Source: Gemmatimonadota bacterium
Lineage (GTDB): Bacteria > Latescibacterota > UBA2968 > UBA8231
Direction: 5' to 3'
DNA length: 64,000 nt
Assembly: GCA_009841115.1 (NCBI GenBank)
Contig: VXML01000097.1
Span: 1 to 64,000, forward strand
Shown here: piece by piece, positions 8,736 through 17,870 of the stretch
Layout of the letters: the number at the start of each line of letters is the position of its first letter
Position numbering within the stretch: the first letter of the stretch is position 1
Translations under genes and position numbers: made by a program
The notes under the pieces: generated by a model
What the model saw: the letters and a program-made list of their open reading frames with translations, nothing else
The model's database searches: none
What the model was told of the DNA's origin: nothing

Positions 8736-9010
8736 AGGTAATTGAGACCGAGCTCGGAAACCAGCTCGCGCGTGTCGTTGTCGAGGAGGGCGCAAATCAG
8801 AGCGATGCCCAACTCGCGCTCCATGCCCGCGGCATACGCGGTGTGTTCGTCGCGAAAATTGATTCGCTGGAAGCCAAGAACGGCCTCTTTGAAATCCTCG
8901 CGCCGCTCGTAGAGGACAACTTGGGCAATGGGCGCGTTGGCGAGGGCCTCGGCGACAAAGGATACGCCGAAAATTTCCTCCAAGGCGTTTCTGAGCTGGC
9001 GATGCAGCAT
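8732..9010 (-). CDS. Small conserved-looking protein of unknown function
   Basis: A 92-residue soluble protein (begins MLHRQLRNALEEIFGVSFVA) without signal, transmembrane segment or recognised motif. It is mostly helical with a central alternating stretch (PIAQVVLYERREDFKEAVL). Real coding is supported by coupling on both sides: it overlaps rhaB by four bases (ATGA) and shares one base with the upstream 61-residue gene (TAATG). I do not recognise the family. Confidence 0.55.
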   Translation of the reverse strand: MLHRQLRNALEEIFGVSFVAEALANAPIAQVVLYERREDFKEAVLGFQRINFRDEHTAYAAGMERELGIALICALLDNDTRELVSELGLNYL

Positions 9011-9195
9011 TAGAAGGGATAGACTTCGTCGAGCTTGCGCTTAAGCGCACTGCTGCGCTGCTCGCTGTCGTCTTCAATCACGTACTGGACGATGGGCGCG
9101 CGCCGCCAATAGTTCAACATGGCCTCAAGACTGAGAGTGGGTTGGTGAAACTCTAGACGGAAGACCAAAAAGGCGCGGAGCAAGTTTTTGACCAT
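9010..9195 (-). CDS. Very small protein of unknown function
   Basis: A 61-residue protein (MVKNLLRAFLVFRLEFHQPT...), basic at the N-terminus and highly charged in the C-terminal half (DDSEQRSSALKRKLDEV). It has no recognised domain. The gene sits tightly between purC (10-base gap) and the 92-residue gene (TAATG overlap), which argues that it is translated. It could partner the 92-residue protein; that is inference from layout only. Confidence 0.5.
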   Translation of the reverse strand: MVKNLLRAFLVFRLEFHQPTLSLEAMLNYWRRAPIVQYVIEDDSEQRSSALKRKLDEVYPF

Positions 9196-9205
9196 AGCGC
9201 TCTAA

Positions 9206-10174
9206 TTAGTTGAGATAGTCCGCAATCCGCTCCTCAATGCGTTGCAAGACCGGCGTTGCGCCGAGTTCGGCGTCGAAGTCCGTGCCCGTAACCCGTTGGA
9301 AAAGGTCGATATAGCGCTCGGCAACTTGGACGCGGATCTCGTCGTCGAGCGCGGGTATATTGTCGTCGGAAATGCCCTTGTCGCGGAGCCAGAGGCGCAA
9401 AAATTCCTTGTCGAGACTTTCGGGCTCCTCGCCGCGGGCGTGGCGCTCCGCGTAGGTGTCTCTGATCCAGAAGCGCGACGAGTCAGGCGTGTGGATCTCG
9501 TCGGCGAGCGTGATACGCCCGTCTGCATCTAGCCCCATTTCGTACTTGGTATCGACGAGGATTAACCCTTGCTTGGCCGCTAGCTCCTCGCCGCGCGCAA
9601 AGAGCGCGAAGGCGATCTCCTCGACTTGGTTCCAAGTGTCTTCTGGCACTAGGCCTTGGGCGATGATTTCGTCGCGCGAAATCAGCTCGTCGTGGACTTC
9701 GTCCTTGGTAGTTGGCGTGATGATCGCCTCGTCAAAAGGCTGGTTTTTGACCATGCCGTCGGGCAATGTGTGGCCGCAATAGTGGCGCACGCCGCTGTTG
9801 TAATGGGTCCAGATGGCAGTGTCCGAACTGCCCGTCATATACTTGCGCACCACCACCTCAACGGGCAGGATGTCCAGCTCGCGGGCGACGGTGACGTTGG
9901 CGTCGGGCACTGAGATGATTTGATTGGGGGCGATGTCTTGGGTCTGCTCAAACCAGTACTGGGCAATGCGGTTGAGCACTTGGCCCTTGAGGGGAATGGT
10001 GCCGAGTACGTGGTCGAACGCGCTTTGGCGATCGGTAGTGATCAGCACGCGATGGTTTTCGAGCAAGTACATATCGCGCACCTTACCGCGCTTATAGCGC
10101 GACTCCCACTGGGGGAATTTGGCCTCTAACAGACAGTTGTCGAGCTGGGATTGAATCTGTTCGCGAGTTATCAT
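9206..10174 (-). CDS. purC: SAICAR synthetase (purine biosynthesis)
   Basis: Phosphoribosylaminoimidazole-succinocarboxamide synthase joins aspartate to CAIR with ATP. The product is 322 residues, the longer ADE1-like form rather than the 237-residue E. coli form. Conserved blocks include YKRGKVRDMYLLENH (ATP-binding), TTDRQSAFDHVLGTIPLKG, VVRKYMTGSSDTAIW, and LVDTKYEMGLDADGRITLADEIHTPDSSRFW as two adjoining signatures. The gene is divergent from a small lipoprotein gene, so its promoter should lie in 10175-10342, and two tiny genes plus rhaB follow it. Confidence 0.95.
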   Translation of the reverse strand: MITREQIQSQLDNCLLEAKFPQWESRYKRGKVRDMYLLENHRVLITTDRQSAFDHVLGTIPLKGQVLNRIAQYWFEQTQDIAPNQIISVPDANVTVARELDILPVEVVVRKYMTGSSDTAIWTHYNSGVRHYCGHTLPDGMVKNQPFDEAIITPTTKDEVHDELISRDEIIAQGLVPEDTWNQVEEIAFALFARGEELAAKQGLILVDTKYEMGLDADGRITLADEIHTPDSSRFWIRDTYAERHARGEEPESLDKEFLRLWLRDKGISDDNIPALDDEIRVQVAERYIDLFQRVTGTDFDAELGATPVLQRIEERIADYLN

Positions 10175-10342
10175 GGAATAGACGTCCTTAAGTAAGAGAG
10201 TAGGATGCGAAAAAATTGATATTATGAGCGCGCATAAGCCCCGTCAATAGGGTCCAGCGGAGAGAGTGCTTGATTTTCGCCTCTCTGCGGCGTATTTTGA
10301 GGCCGACGAAACAGACAATCTCACCCCTATAGGGAGGTCTAT

Positions 10343-10816
10343 ATGTCGAGGATACTAGCTGTGTTGGCACTGGCGCTTGGCTTGGTCGGGTGTGGGACCG
10401 AGGAGGAAGACAAGCAAATACTCATCGAGTATGTGACGAAGTTGAAGGAGCTGGACGACAAAAACCGACAGATTGTCGATACTATTGAACATCTGAGAAA
10501 GCCGCTCAGCGAGATCTCCGAAGCGGATCTAGCCAAGGCGCGTCAGCTCATCAACGACTACGTGGCGCAACTACAGACCTTTCCCCGAGATCTCACATAC
10601 CGCGAACTGCGCGTGACCCACAACCTCTATGTTGACAAGGCTTCGCAGGCCATTGAGTTGTCTGGAGACAAGGGGCGCGAAATGCGGCGCGAGAAGAGCA
10701 ATGTGGACATCGGCGTGCGCCACATTGAGAAATTCACCAAGCGACATCACAACGGCATGAACGTCTTGTGGGATCGCCATAGATTACCGGATTTTCCGCT
10801 GGAGTGGCCCCAGTAA
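10343..10816 (+). CDS. Small lipoprotein, unknown function
   Basis: The 157-residue product starts MSRILAVLALALGLVGC with lipobox LVGC and lipid Cys17. The mature part is almost wholly helical and charged (for example YVTKLKELDDKNRQIVDTIE), suggesting a coiled coil in the periplasm or on the outer membrane. A clear Shine-Dalgarno GGGAGG lies seven bases ahead of the ATG. It is monocistronic: the divergent neighbour is purC and a good intrinsic terminator follows 24 bases after the stop. The family is not recognised. Confidence 0.75.
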   Translation: MSRILAVLALALGLVGCGTEEEDKQILIEYVTKLKELDDKNRQIVDTIEHLRKPLSEISEADLAKARQLINDYVAQLQTFPRDLTYRELRVTHNLYVDKASQAIELSGDKGREMRREKSNVDIGVRHIEKFTKRHHNGMNVLWDRHRLPDFPLEWPQ

Positions 10817-10840
10817 TCCAGAGGTATTCAAGCGAGCCAA

Positions 10841-10870
10841 GCCTCCGGCCCGAGTGGCCGGGGGCTTTTT
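10841..10870 (+). terminator. Rho-independent terminator of the small lipoprotein gene
   Basis: A 10-base stem (10841-10850 with 10856-10865, one G-T pair) closes a 5-base loop and is followed by five Ts at 10866-10870. It faces the plus strand and ends just before the convergent glycosyltransferase gene. Confidence 0.8.
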
Positions 10871-10875
10871 GCGTT

Positions 10876-12375
10876 CTATGATACCCGATGAAACCAGCGC
10901 TGGCCGCTGGAGAGCAAACCGGTGTAGAGAAAGCCGGCGTGGAACAGCAGCAGAAAGGGCATCCCCAAATAGAGGCCAGTTGCATAGGCGTGGTAGAGGG
11001 CAAAGACAAAGTAGAGCGCCATGCCCAGTTCGCCCAAAGACAGCAGCGGCCAGCGGCTTAGGTACTTGCGCCGCTGGCCTTGGCCTTGTTTGCGGCCCCA
11101 ATGCTGAGGTCGGACGGCGCGGCGTCCGGTAAGCCCGTATTTGGGAGTGCGGAGAAAAGCGGTTTGGTACCCGACGAGGCCCTCGATCACCGCTCGGGTG
11201 TTGTTGATGCAGAGACTCATGCCAACGGCCATCAGCATTGGCAAGTACTTGATCTGTCGCCGCCAATCTGGATAGAGCACGCGCTGGGAGGTAATGTAGA
11301 AGCCGGAAATGGCCATGGTGGCGAAAGAAAACAGCGGCAGGTCGATGATAAAGAACCGCTCCCAGCCGAGTTGCGAGCGAATGGAAAGCACCGGAACAGT
11401 CAATAGGGCCATCAATAACATCATAACGTAGCAGAGGTTGGCCGTTAGATGGAAGGTGGCCTCGACCTTGACCTTGGCTGGTAGCGCAGAGCGCCAGATC
11501 CGCGGCAGCACCTTCTTGGCCGTCTGCACCGCGCCCTTGGTCCAGCGATGCTGTTGCGACTTGAAGGCATTGATCTCGATAGGGATCTCACCGGGCACTT
11601 CAATTTCGGGCAGATAGAGAAACTGCCAGCCCGCCAGTTGGGCGCGGTAGCTCAAATCGAGGTCTTCGGTGAGCGTGTCGTGCTGCCAGCCGCCGGCGTC
11701 GTAGATGGCCTTTTTGCGCCAAATTCCCCCGGTGCCGTTGAAGTTGAAGAAGCGACCCGAGCGGTTGCGGGCCGTGTGCTCGACGATGAAGTGGCCGTCG
11801 AGAAAGATCGACTGGATGCGCGTCAGGAGCGAGTAAGAGCGGTTGAGGTGTCCCCAACGCATCTGCACCATGCCGATGGAATCGTCGGTAAAGTAGTGAA
11901 TGGCTCGTTGTAGGATGTCGGGATTGGGCACGAAATCGGCGTCGAGCACCAACACAAATTCGCCTTGGGCGCGCTCTAGCCCAGCAGCCAGTGCCCCAGC
12001 CTTAAAGCCGTGGCGATTGGTGCGGCCGAGGTACTCGATATCCAGCCCTTGGGCCGCCAGCCGCGCGACCCCTTCTCGCGCCTTGCCGCGGGTTTCGTCC
12101 TGCGAGTCGTCGAGGACTTGGATTTGCAGGCGGTCGCGGGGATAGTCGATCTGGCCCACGGCCTCTAGCAGGCGCTCGACCACGTGATATTCATTGTAGA
12201 GCGGTAGCTGGATCGTGACGAAGGGCAACTCGGCAAAGCGGTCGGGCTGGGGAACTGGGGTTGGGTGATACCGATAAAACAGGCGCAGTAGCTGGTAGCG
12301 GTGGAGGCCGTAAACACCCAGAACGGCGATGATGCTGCTGTACAACACCAGACAGAGTACTTCCCAGAAACTCAT
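10876..12375 (-). CDS. Membrane glycosyltransferase family 2, cellulose-synthase-like
   Basis: A processive-type inverting glycosyltransferase of about 499 residues. A transmembrane segment at the N-terminus (SSIIAVLGVYGL) precedes the GT-A domain: FVTIQLPLYNEY, LDD at 88-90, LDADF (DxD) near 145, TLTEDLDLSYR and QQHRW, which together form the D,D,D,QxxRW signature. At least four C-terminal membrane segments follow. It resembles glucomannan/beta-glycan synthases (CslA-like) more than BcsA, as no PilZ domain is present. Start ATG at 12375, 14 bases after secA. The polymer made is unknown. Confidence 0.85.
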   Translation of the reverse strand: MSFWEVLCLVLYSSIIAVLGVYGLHRYQLLRLFYRYHPTPVPQPDRFAELPFVTIQLPLYNEYHVVERLLEAVGQIDYPRDRLQIQVLDDSQDETRGKAREGVARLAAQGLDIEYLGRTNRHGFKAGALAAGLERAQGEFVLVLDADFVPNPDILQRAIHYFTDDSIGMVQMRWGHLNRSYSLLTRIQSIFLDGHFIVEHTARNRSGRFFNFNGTGGIWRKKAIYDAGGWQHDTLTEDLDLSYRAQLAGWQFLYLPEIEVPGEIPIEINAFKSQQHRWTKGAVQTAKKVLPRIWRSALPAKVKVEATFHLTANLCYVMMLLMALLTVPVLSIRSQLGWERFFIIDLPLFSFATMAISGFYITSQRVLYPDWRRQIKYLPMLMAVGMSLCINNTRAVIEGLVGYQTAFLRTPKYGLTGRRAVRPQHWGRKQGQGQRRKYLSRWPLLSLGELGMALYFVFALYHAYATGLYLGMPFLLLFHAGFLYTGLLSSGQRWFHRVS

Positions 12376-12389
12376 ATCGCTTTCCACGC

Positions 12390-15300
12390 TTAGGCATTGA
12401 TGCCGCAGCACTTTTTGAACTTCTTGCCGCTGCCACAGGGGCAGGGGGCGTTGCGCCCGACCTTGGGCTGTTCGCGGACGACCGGCTGGCGCACGGCTTG
12501 GCCCTCGCTGCTGCCGCCGCCTGAGCCGCGCAGTTGCGTGGGCTGGCCGGGTACGCCCGTCGGGGCTGGCTCGACGCCGCGAAAGCCCATGTTGGTGGCG
12601 TCTTGATGAACCGCACTGATGCGACTTGGCCGACGCGCCGGCTCCAAAGTCTCGGTCCCGATGTCGATGCGTAGCTGGAAGAGGTTGCGCAGCGTCTCTT
12701 GGGCAATGCGGCCGATTAGGCTCTCAAACATGTCGTAGGCCCCCTTCTTGTATTCTATGAGGGGGTTTTTCCCACCGACGCCGACAAAGCCGATCCCGTC
12801 CCTGAGTTCGTCGATTTCGTGGAGGTGTTCCTGCCAGCAAGTGTCGATGGTGCGCAGGGAGATGCCCTTTTCGACTTCGCGGAAAATCTCTTCGCCGACG
12901 ACGTCGATGCGGCGCTGATAGGCTTCGCGCACAGTGGCGAGTAGCTGCTCGCGCAGACTATCGATGCTGGCGTGGGCGCGCTCGTCTTCGGGGATGGAAT
13001 AGCCCAAAAAGAAGGTGCTGCCAAACTCGGTTTGCAGGCCGTCCCAATCCCACTCCTCTGCTAGACTGTCTGCATCGACGTGCGAGGCCAAGATGTCATC
13101 GACGCTTTCTTCGATCATTTCCGCGATTTGCTCGCGTGCGCTCTCTTGCTCTAAAAGGTCGCGGCGGCGATTGTAGATGACTTGGCGCTGCTGATTCATG
13201 ACGTCGTCGTAGTCGAGCACGTGTTTGCGCATCTCAAAGTTGCGGGCCTCGACCTTTTTTTGCGCCCGCTCGATCGACCGCGTGACCATGCCGGCCTCGA
13301 TGACCTCACCCTCTTCGGCCCCGAGCTTATCCATGACGGAGGCGATGCGCTCCGAGCCGAACAGCCGCATCAGGTCGTCCTCGAGAGAGAGATAGAAGCG
13401 CGAGGACCCGGGGTCGCCTTGGCGTCCCGAGCGACCGCGCAACTGGCGATCGATGCGCCGCGCTTCGTGGCGCTCGGTGCCGATGACCTGTAGTCCAGAG
13501 GGGTTTTCTTGCAGGTATTGGCGCAAGCCTTGGCCGACCGGCAGCTTGTCTTCGAGGGTGAGGTCGGACTCGACGATCTGGCGGTCGAGGTGGACGACCT
13601 TGGGCGCTAACTTAATGTCCGTGCCGCGCCCGGCCATATTGGTGGCAATGGTGACTGCACCAGCTCGACCGGCTTCGGCGACGATTTGGGCTTCTTTGTC
13701 GTGGTGGCGGGCGTTGAGTAGCTGGTGCTTGATGCCGCGTCGGCTGAGCATTCGGCTGAGCAGTTCGGAGACCTCGACCGAGATGGTGCCCACTAGCACT
13801 GGCAGGCCGAGCTTGTGCAGGCGGTCGATCTCCTCGATGATCGCGTTGTATTTCTCGCGCTTGGTGCGGAATATCTGATCTTCTTGGTCAAAGCGGCGAA
13901 TCGGGCGGTTGGTGGGGATGACGGACACGTCGAGCTTGTAGATCTCCCACAGTTCGCTGGCCTCGGTCTCGGCCGTGCCGGTCATACCGGCCAGCTTGTG
14001 GTACATGCGGAAGAGATTCTGCACGGTTATGGAGGCGACGGTGCGGGTTTCTTTTTCCAGCTTCACTCCCTCTTTGGCCTCTAGCGCTTGGTGTAGGCCA
14101 TCGGCAAAGCGCCGGCCGGGCTGCGGTCGGCCCGTAGCTTCATCGACAATGATTACCCGCCCGTCTTCGGAGACGAGGTACTGCACGTCCTTTTCGAAGA
14201 GCGTATAGGCTTTCATCAGTTGATTGATGTTGTGCACCGCTTGACTTTTCTCGGCGTAATCGCGGTGCATCTCTTCCTCTTTGCGGGCCTTGTCCTCGGC
14301 GCTGAGGTCCGGGTCGTTGCGAATTGCATCAACCTCAATGCTGATGTCGGGCATCACGAAGAGGGCCTGCTCATTGGGCGAAAGCAAGTCGCGCCCCTTC
14401 TCGGTTAGGTCGATGGTGTTGGCCTTCTCATCGACGACGAAGAAGAGATCTTCGTCAAGCTCGTTGAGGCGCTTGTCGCGCATGTAGTCGGCCTCGATCC
14501 GGTTGATCAGCCGCTTGACGCCTTCCTCCTGCAGAATTTTGGCCAGCCGGCGATTGGTCGGAGCGCCGCGAGTGGCCTTGAGCAGTGCAATCCCCGTGTC
14601 GTAGTCGTAATCTCCCGATTCCTTGCCCGCCTGCTCGGCTCCGGCAATGATCTTATTGACCAAGTTGGTCTGGGCTCTCATCAGCCGCTCCACGAGCGGG
14701 CGCATCTCTTTGTATTGATTGGTGGAATCGGGGACGGTGCCGGAGAGAATGAGCGGGGTGCGCGCTTCGTCGATGAGGATTGAGTCGGCTTCATCGACGA
14801 TGGCGTAGTTGAATTCGCGCTGCATCAGGTCTTCGAATAGCACAGCCGTGTTGTCGCGGAGGTAATCAAAGCCGACTTGGCTGTGATTGGCGTACACAAT
14901 ATCGGCGTTGTACGCGCCCCTGTGGTCGGTCCGCTTCCAGCGGAATTCCTCGGGCACGCCCTCGGGCGCTTGGAGTATATATGCCTCAGCACCGCTCTGA
15001 AACACGTCTTGGATGATGCCCACGGACATCCCCAAGAAATTGTAGATCGGCCCCATCCACATGGCGTCGCGCCGGGCGAGGTATTCGTTGTGGGTAACGA
15101 GGTGGACGCCGCGTTGGGGGATGGCGTTGAGGAAGAGGGGCATGGTCGCCACTAAGGTCTTGCCCTCACCGGTAGCCATTTCGGCGATCTTGCCTTGGTG
15201 CAGCGAGATACCGCCGAAAATCTGCACGTCGTAGGGCACCATGTCCCACTCGACGGATTCGCCGGCGCGGTCCCACGTGCGGTCCAAGAGCCGACGGCAG

Positions 15301-15650
15301 GTCTCGACGACCATGGCGAAGGCTTCGGGCATGATTTCTTCGAGAAAGGCCGCCTCCACGTCGCGGATGGTGTTATCCAGCTCTCCGTAGCGGTCGTTGA
15401 GCTGCTCGCGCTCTTCAGGTTCTAGATCGCCGCGCAGGCGCTCTTCGATGGCTTCGAGCTGCTGGCGGCTGTCCGCGTTGCGCGCCTGTAGGTCTTGGCG
15501 GAAGGTCGCGGTTTTGGCTTGGAGCTGAGCGTCGCTCAAGGTTTGGTACGAAGCCGCTAGCTGAGTGATTTGGCTCACTTGTGGCAGCGTGCGCTTGAAC
15601 TGGCGCGTAGCCTGCGAGCCAAGGAATTTTTTTACGAGCGAGTTGAGCAT
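12390..15650 (-). CDS. secA: Preprotein translocase ATPase SecA
   Basis: SecA drives proteins through SecYEG. The 1086-residue protein has Walker A ATGEGKT at about 159-165, the VDEADSILIDEARTPLILSG block, the helicase motif MAGRGTDIKL, GRSGRQGDPG, and a C-terminal SEC-C zinc motif CPCGSGKKFKKCCG. It is longer than the 901-residue E. coli form; the excess lies in an inserted segment after the DEAD block (around ESGDYDYDTGIALLK to IEADYMRDKRL), as in Bacteroidetes-type SecA. It lies upstream of the glycosyltransferase gene, with nusB 51 bases before it. Confidence 0.97.
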   Translation of the reverse strand: MLNSLVKKFLGSQATRQFKRTLPQVSQITQLAASYQTLSDAQLQAKTATFRQDLQARNADSRQQLEAIEERLRGDLEPEEREQLNDRYGELDNTIRDVEAAFLEEIMPEAFAMVVETCRRLLDRTWDRAGESVEWDMVPYDVQIFGGISLHQGKIAEMATGEGKTLVATMPLFLNAIPQRGVHLVTHNEYLARRDAMWMGPIYNFLGMSVGIIQDVFQSGAEAYILQAPEGVPEEFRWKRTDHRGAYNADIVYANHSQVGFDYLRDNTAVLFEDLMQREFNYAIVDEADSILIDEARTPLILSGTVPDSTNQYKEMRPLVERLMRAQTNLVNKIIAGAEQAGKESGDYDYDTGIALLKATRGAPTNRRLAKILQEEGVKRLINRIEADYMRDKRLNELDEDLFFVVDEKANTIDLTEKGRDLLSPNEQALFVMPDISIEVDAIRNDPDLSAEDKARKEEEMHRDYAEKSQAVHNINQLMKAYTLFEKDVQYLVSEDGRVIIVDEATGRPQPGRRFADGLHQALEAKEGVKLEKETRTVASITVQNLFRMYHKLAGMTGTAETEASELWEIYKLDVSVIPTNRPIRRFDQEDQIFRTKREKYNAIIEEIDRLHKLGLPVLVGTISVEVSELLSRMLSRRGIKHQLLNARHHDKEAQIVAEAGRAGAVTIATNMAGRGTDIKLAPKVVHLDRQIVESDLTLEDKLPVGQGLRQYLQENPSGLQVIGTERHEARRIDRQLRGRSGRQGDPGSSRFYLSLEDDLMRLFGSERIASVMDKLGAEEGEVIEAGMVTRSIERAQKKVEARNFEMRKHVLDYDDVMNQQRQVIYNRRRDLLEQESAREQIAEMIEESVDDILASHVDADSLAEEWDWDGLQTEFGSTFFLGYSIPEDERAHASIDSLREQLLATVREAYQRRIDVVGEEIFREVEKGISLRTIDTCWQEHLHEIDELRDGIGFVGVGGKNPLIEYKKGAYDMFESLIGRIAQETLRNLFQLRIDIGTETLEPARRPSRISAVHQDATNMGFRGVEPAPTGVPGQPTQLRGSGGGSSEGQAVRQPVVREQPKVGRNAPCPCGSGKKFKKCCGINA

Positions 15651-15701
15651 ACTAAATCCTCTTAACTAGTACCGCGTCGCGGGTCTCTACACATAGTCAA
15701 C

Positions 15702-16169
15702 TCAGACGCTGAGTCCCTTCTGGCGCACGACGCCGTCGAGAACGCCATTGACGAACGCATAGGACTTATCGGTGCTGTAGGACTTGGCTAGTTCGACAGC
15801 TTCAAAAATGGAGACCCGGACTGGAATTTCCTCAATAAAGAGCATTTCGGCCAAGGCCAAGCGCAAAATTAAGCGATCAATGCGGGCGATGCGCTCCCAG
15901 CGCCAGTGCTGAACCCGGGCCGCTGCCAGTTCGTCCAGTTCGTCCGCGTGCTCGGCTGCGCGCTGCAAGAGTTCAGCCGCAAAGGATTGCACCTCTTGCG
16001 CGAGGCCAAAGCGCGCACAGAGCTGATCCAAGGCACCGAGTGAATCGGTTGCCGCGCTCTGCTCCCAGTACAGGGCTTGCAAGGCCACTTGGCGGGCACC
16101 GTGGCGATTGTTGGGAGGTGCCTCGTCGGCCGAAGTCCCATCGCCGAAAAAATCGTCCGCGCCGCTCAT
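15702..16169 (-). CDS. nusB: Transcription antitermination factor NusB
   Basis: A 155-residue NusB. The all-helical RNA-binding protein acts with NusE/S10 in rRNA antitermination. Seen are RHGARQVALQALY at the N-terminus, the central WERIARIDRLILRLALAEM and the strongly conserved VSIFEAVELAKSYSTDKSYAFVNG block split across residues 118-141. The first 20 residues are an acidic extension. It overlaps ribH by four bases, the classic ribH-nusB arrangement, and closes the riboflavin operon. Confidence 0.93.
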   Translation of the reverse strand: MSGADDFFGDGTSADEAPPNNRHGARQVALQALYWEQSAATDSLGALDQLCARFGLAQEVQSFAAELLQRAAEHADELDELAAARVQHWRWERIARIDRLILRLALAEMLFIEEIPVRVSIFEAVELAKSYSTDKSYAFVNGVLDGVVRQKGLSV

Positions 16170-16633
16170 CCTAACTCGGCCATCAAGCTGGCCATTTCAA
16201 CTGCGTTGAGGGCGGCATCCCAGCCGCGATTGCCGGCCTTGACACCCGCGCGCTGCACGGCTTGCTCGACCGTGTCGGCAGTGATGACGCCAAAGATCAC
16301 CGGGGTGCCACTGTCGAGGCCGACGCGGGCAATGCCCTTGGCCGATTCGGCAGCCACGTAGTCGAAGTGGGGCGTGTCGCTGCGGACGATAGCTCCCAGG
16401 CAAATGACGACGTCAAAGCGGCCTGTGCCGGCTAGCTTCTTAGCGGCAATGGGCAATTCAAAGGCTCCGGGAACCCAGGCAATCTCTATGTCGCTGCTGT
16501 CGCCGCCATGTCGCTGGATGCAGTCCAATGCGCCGTCGAGGAGCCGGGTGGTCACCAAGTCGTTAAAGCGGCTGACCGCAATGCCGAACTTGCGGCCTCG
16601 GGCGTCGAGCTGTCCTTCATGCACTTTTGGCAT
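16166..16633 (-). CDS. ribH: 6,7-dimethyl-8-ribityllumazine synthase
   Basis: RibH condenses 3,4-dihydroxy-2-butanone 4-phosphate with the aminouracil made by RibD. The 155-residue protein has GIAVSRFND at the N-terminus, WVPGAFELPIAAKKLA, VICLGAIVRSDTPHFDYVA with the catalytic His, and PVIFGVITADTVEQA. The length is normal. Its start overlaps ribBA by 17 bases and its stop overlaps nusB by four, so all three are co-translated. Confidence 0.95.
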   Translation of the reverse strand: MPKVHEGQLDARGRKFGIAVSRFNDLVTTRLLDGALDCIQRHGGDSSDIEIAWVPGAFELPIAAKKLAGTGRFDVVICLGAIVRSDTPHFDYVAAESAKGIARVGLDSGTPVIFGVITADTVEQAVQRAGVKAGNRGWDAALNAVEMASLMAELG

Positions 16634-17867
16634 GGTTTTCGTCCTCGGCGGCTGGGCGCTTGAGCAAGAGGGCGTGGCCCATCTTGTCGCGCTTGGTTGT
16701 TAGGTAGCGGATGTTGTGCGGGTTGGGAGCGGCCTCAATGGGCACTTGCTCGACGACGGTCAGGCCGTAGGCATCCAAGCCGACCCGCTTCTTGGGATTG
16801 TTGGTCAAAAAGCGCACTCGGCGCAAACCTAGATCGTAGAGCACTTGGGCGCCGATGCCGTAGTCGCGCGAGTCCATGGGGTGGCCGAGGGCGTGGTTGG
16901 CTTCAATGGTGTCGAGGCCCTGTTGCTGTTGCAGTTCGTAGGCCTTGAGCTTGTGCAAAATGCCGATGCCGCGCCCTTCGTGGTGCTGAATATAGACGAT
17001 GACGCCGCGCCCCTCTGCGGCAATGAGCTGCATGGATTGCGCTAGCTGCTCACCGCAGTCGCACAGCAGTGAGCCGAGCGCGTCGCCGGTCAGACAACCC
17101 GAGTGCATGCGCACCAAGGTGTCGCGGCCGTCGGCGACCTCGCCGTACACGAGGGCGAGGTACGGGTTGTCGTCAACTAGGCTGCGGTACGCATAGGCCG
17201 TGAATTCGCCGTAGCGGGTTGGCATGGGTGACTGAGCCTCTAGACGAATCAGTTTCTCGGTGCGGCGGCGATGGGCAATCAGGTCGTGGATGGTGGTGAT
17301 CTTGAGGTCGTGTTCGCGCGCGAAGTCGAGCAGGTAGGACGCGTCGGCCAGCGCACCTGCTTCGTCTAGGATGGCGGCGATCAAAGCCACGGGCTGGCAA
17401 TCGGCCATCTGCGCCAGATCGACCGAGGCTTCGGTGTGGCCGGCGCGGCGCAACACCCCGCCCGGTTGGGCTTGGAGCGGAGTGACGTGCCCGGGCTGGA
17501 CGAAGTCTTCGGGTACGCTGTCGGGGTCGGCTAGTTTGCGGATAGTCGCGGCCCGGTCCTGAGCCGAAACGCCGGTGCCCGCAATGGCGCGGGCATTGAC
17601 CGAGACCATGATCGAGGCGTCCATAGGCTCGTGGGCCTTAGAGACCTGCAGATGCAGTTCGAGGGCTTTAAGGTGCTTCCTGGAGGCAGCGACTACGGGC
17701 GGGCTGCTGGCGCAGCGGGTCATGAAGTTGACCGAGGTGGCGGTGGCTTGCTCGGCGAGCATTACCAGCACGCCCTCGCCCACGGCTTCGCACTCGTCAA
17801 CGAGCACGACCATGCGGCCGTTTTGCAGGTCCTCTACTACTTCTTCAATGGTGTTGAAATCGAGCAT
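16617..17867 (-). CDS. ribBA: RibBA-type fusion: GTP cyclohydrolase II with a degenerate DHBP-synthase domain
   Basis: A 416-residue two-domain protein. The C-terminal half is a normal GTP cyclohydrolase II: three zinc cysteines in SGCLTGDALGSLLCDCGEQ, then HHEGRGIGILHKLKAYELQ and DSRDYGIGAQVLYDLGLR, with a full C-terminus ending TKRDKMGHAL. The N-terminal half keeps the DHBP-synthase scaffold (RMVVLVDE, GVSAQDRAATIRKLADP, PGGVLRRAGHTEASVDLA). However, the metal/active-site block normally DDEDRENEGD reads DECEAVGEGV, THGRGLIC reads TRCASSPPV, the DxHHTAFTVS block reads EPMDASIMVS, and CEIMNEDG reads AAILDEAG. The first half is therefore probably inactive. It lies between ribE and ribH. Confidence 0.9.
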   Translation of the reverse strand: MLDFNTIEEVVEDLQNGRMVVLVDECEAVGEGVLVMLAEQATATSVNFMTRCASSPPVVAASRKHLKALELHLQVSKAHEPMDASIMVSVNARAIAGTGVSAQDRAATIRKLADPDSVPEDFVQPGHVTPLQAQPGGVLRRAGHTEASVDLAQMADCQPVALIAAILDEAGALADASYLLDFAREHDLKITTIHDLIAHRRRTEKLIRLEAQSPMPTRYGEFTAYAYRSLVDDNPYLALVYGEVADGRDTLVRMHSGCLTGDALGSLLCDCGEQLAQSMQLIAAEGRGVIVYIQHHEGRGIGILHKLKAYELQQQQGLDTIEANHALGHPMDSRDYGIGAQVLYDLGLRRVRFLTNNPKKRVGLDAYGLTVVEQVPIEAAPNPHNIRYLTTKRDKMGHALLLKRPAAEDENHAKSA

Positions 17868-17870
17868 TGC

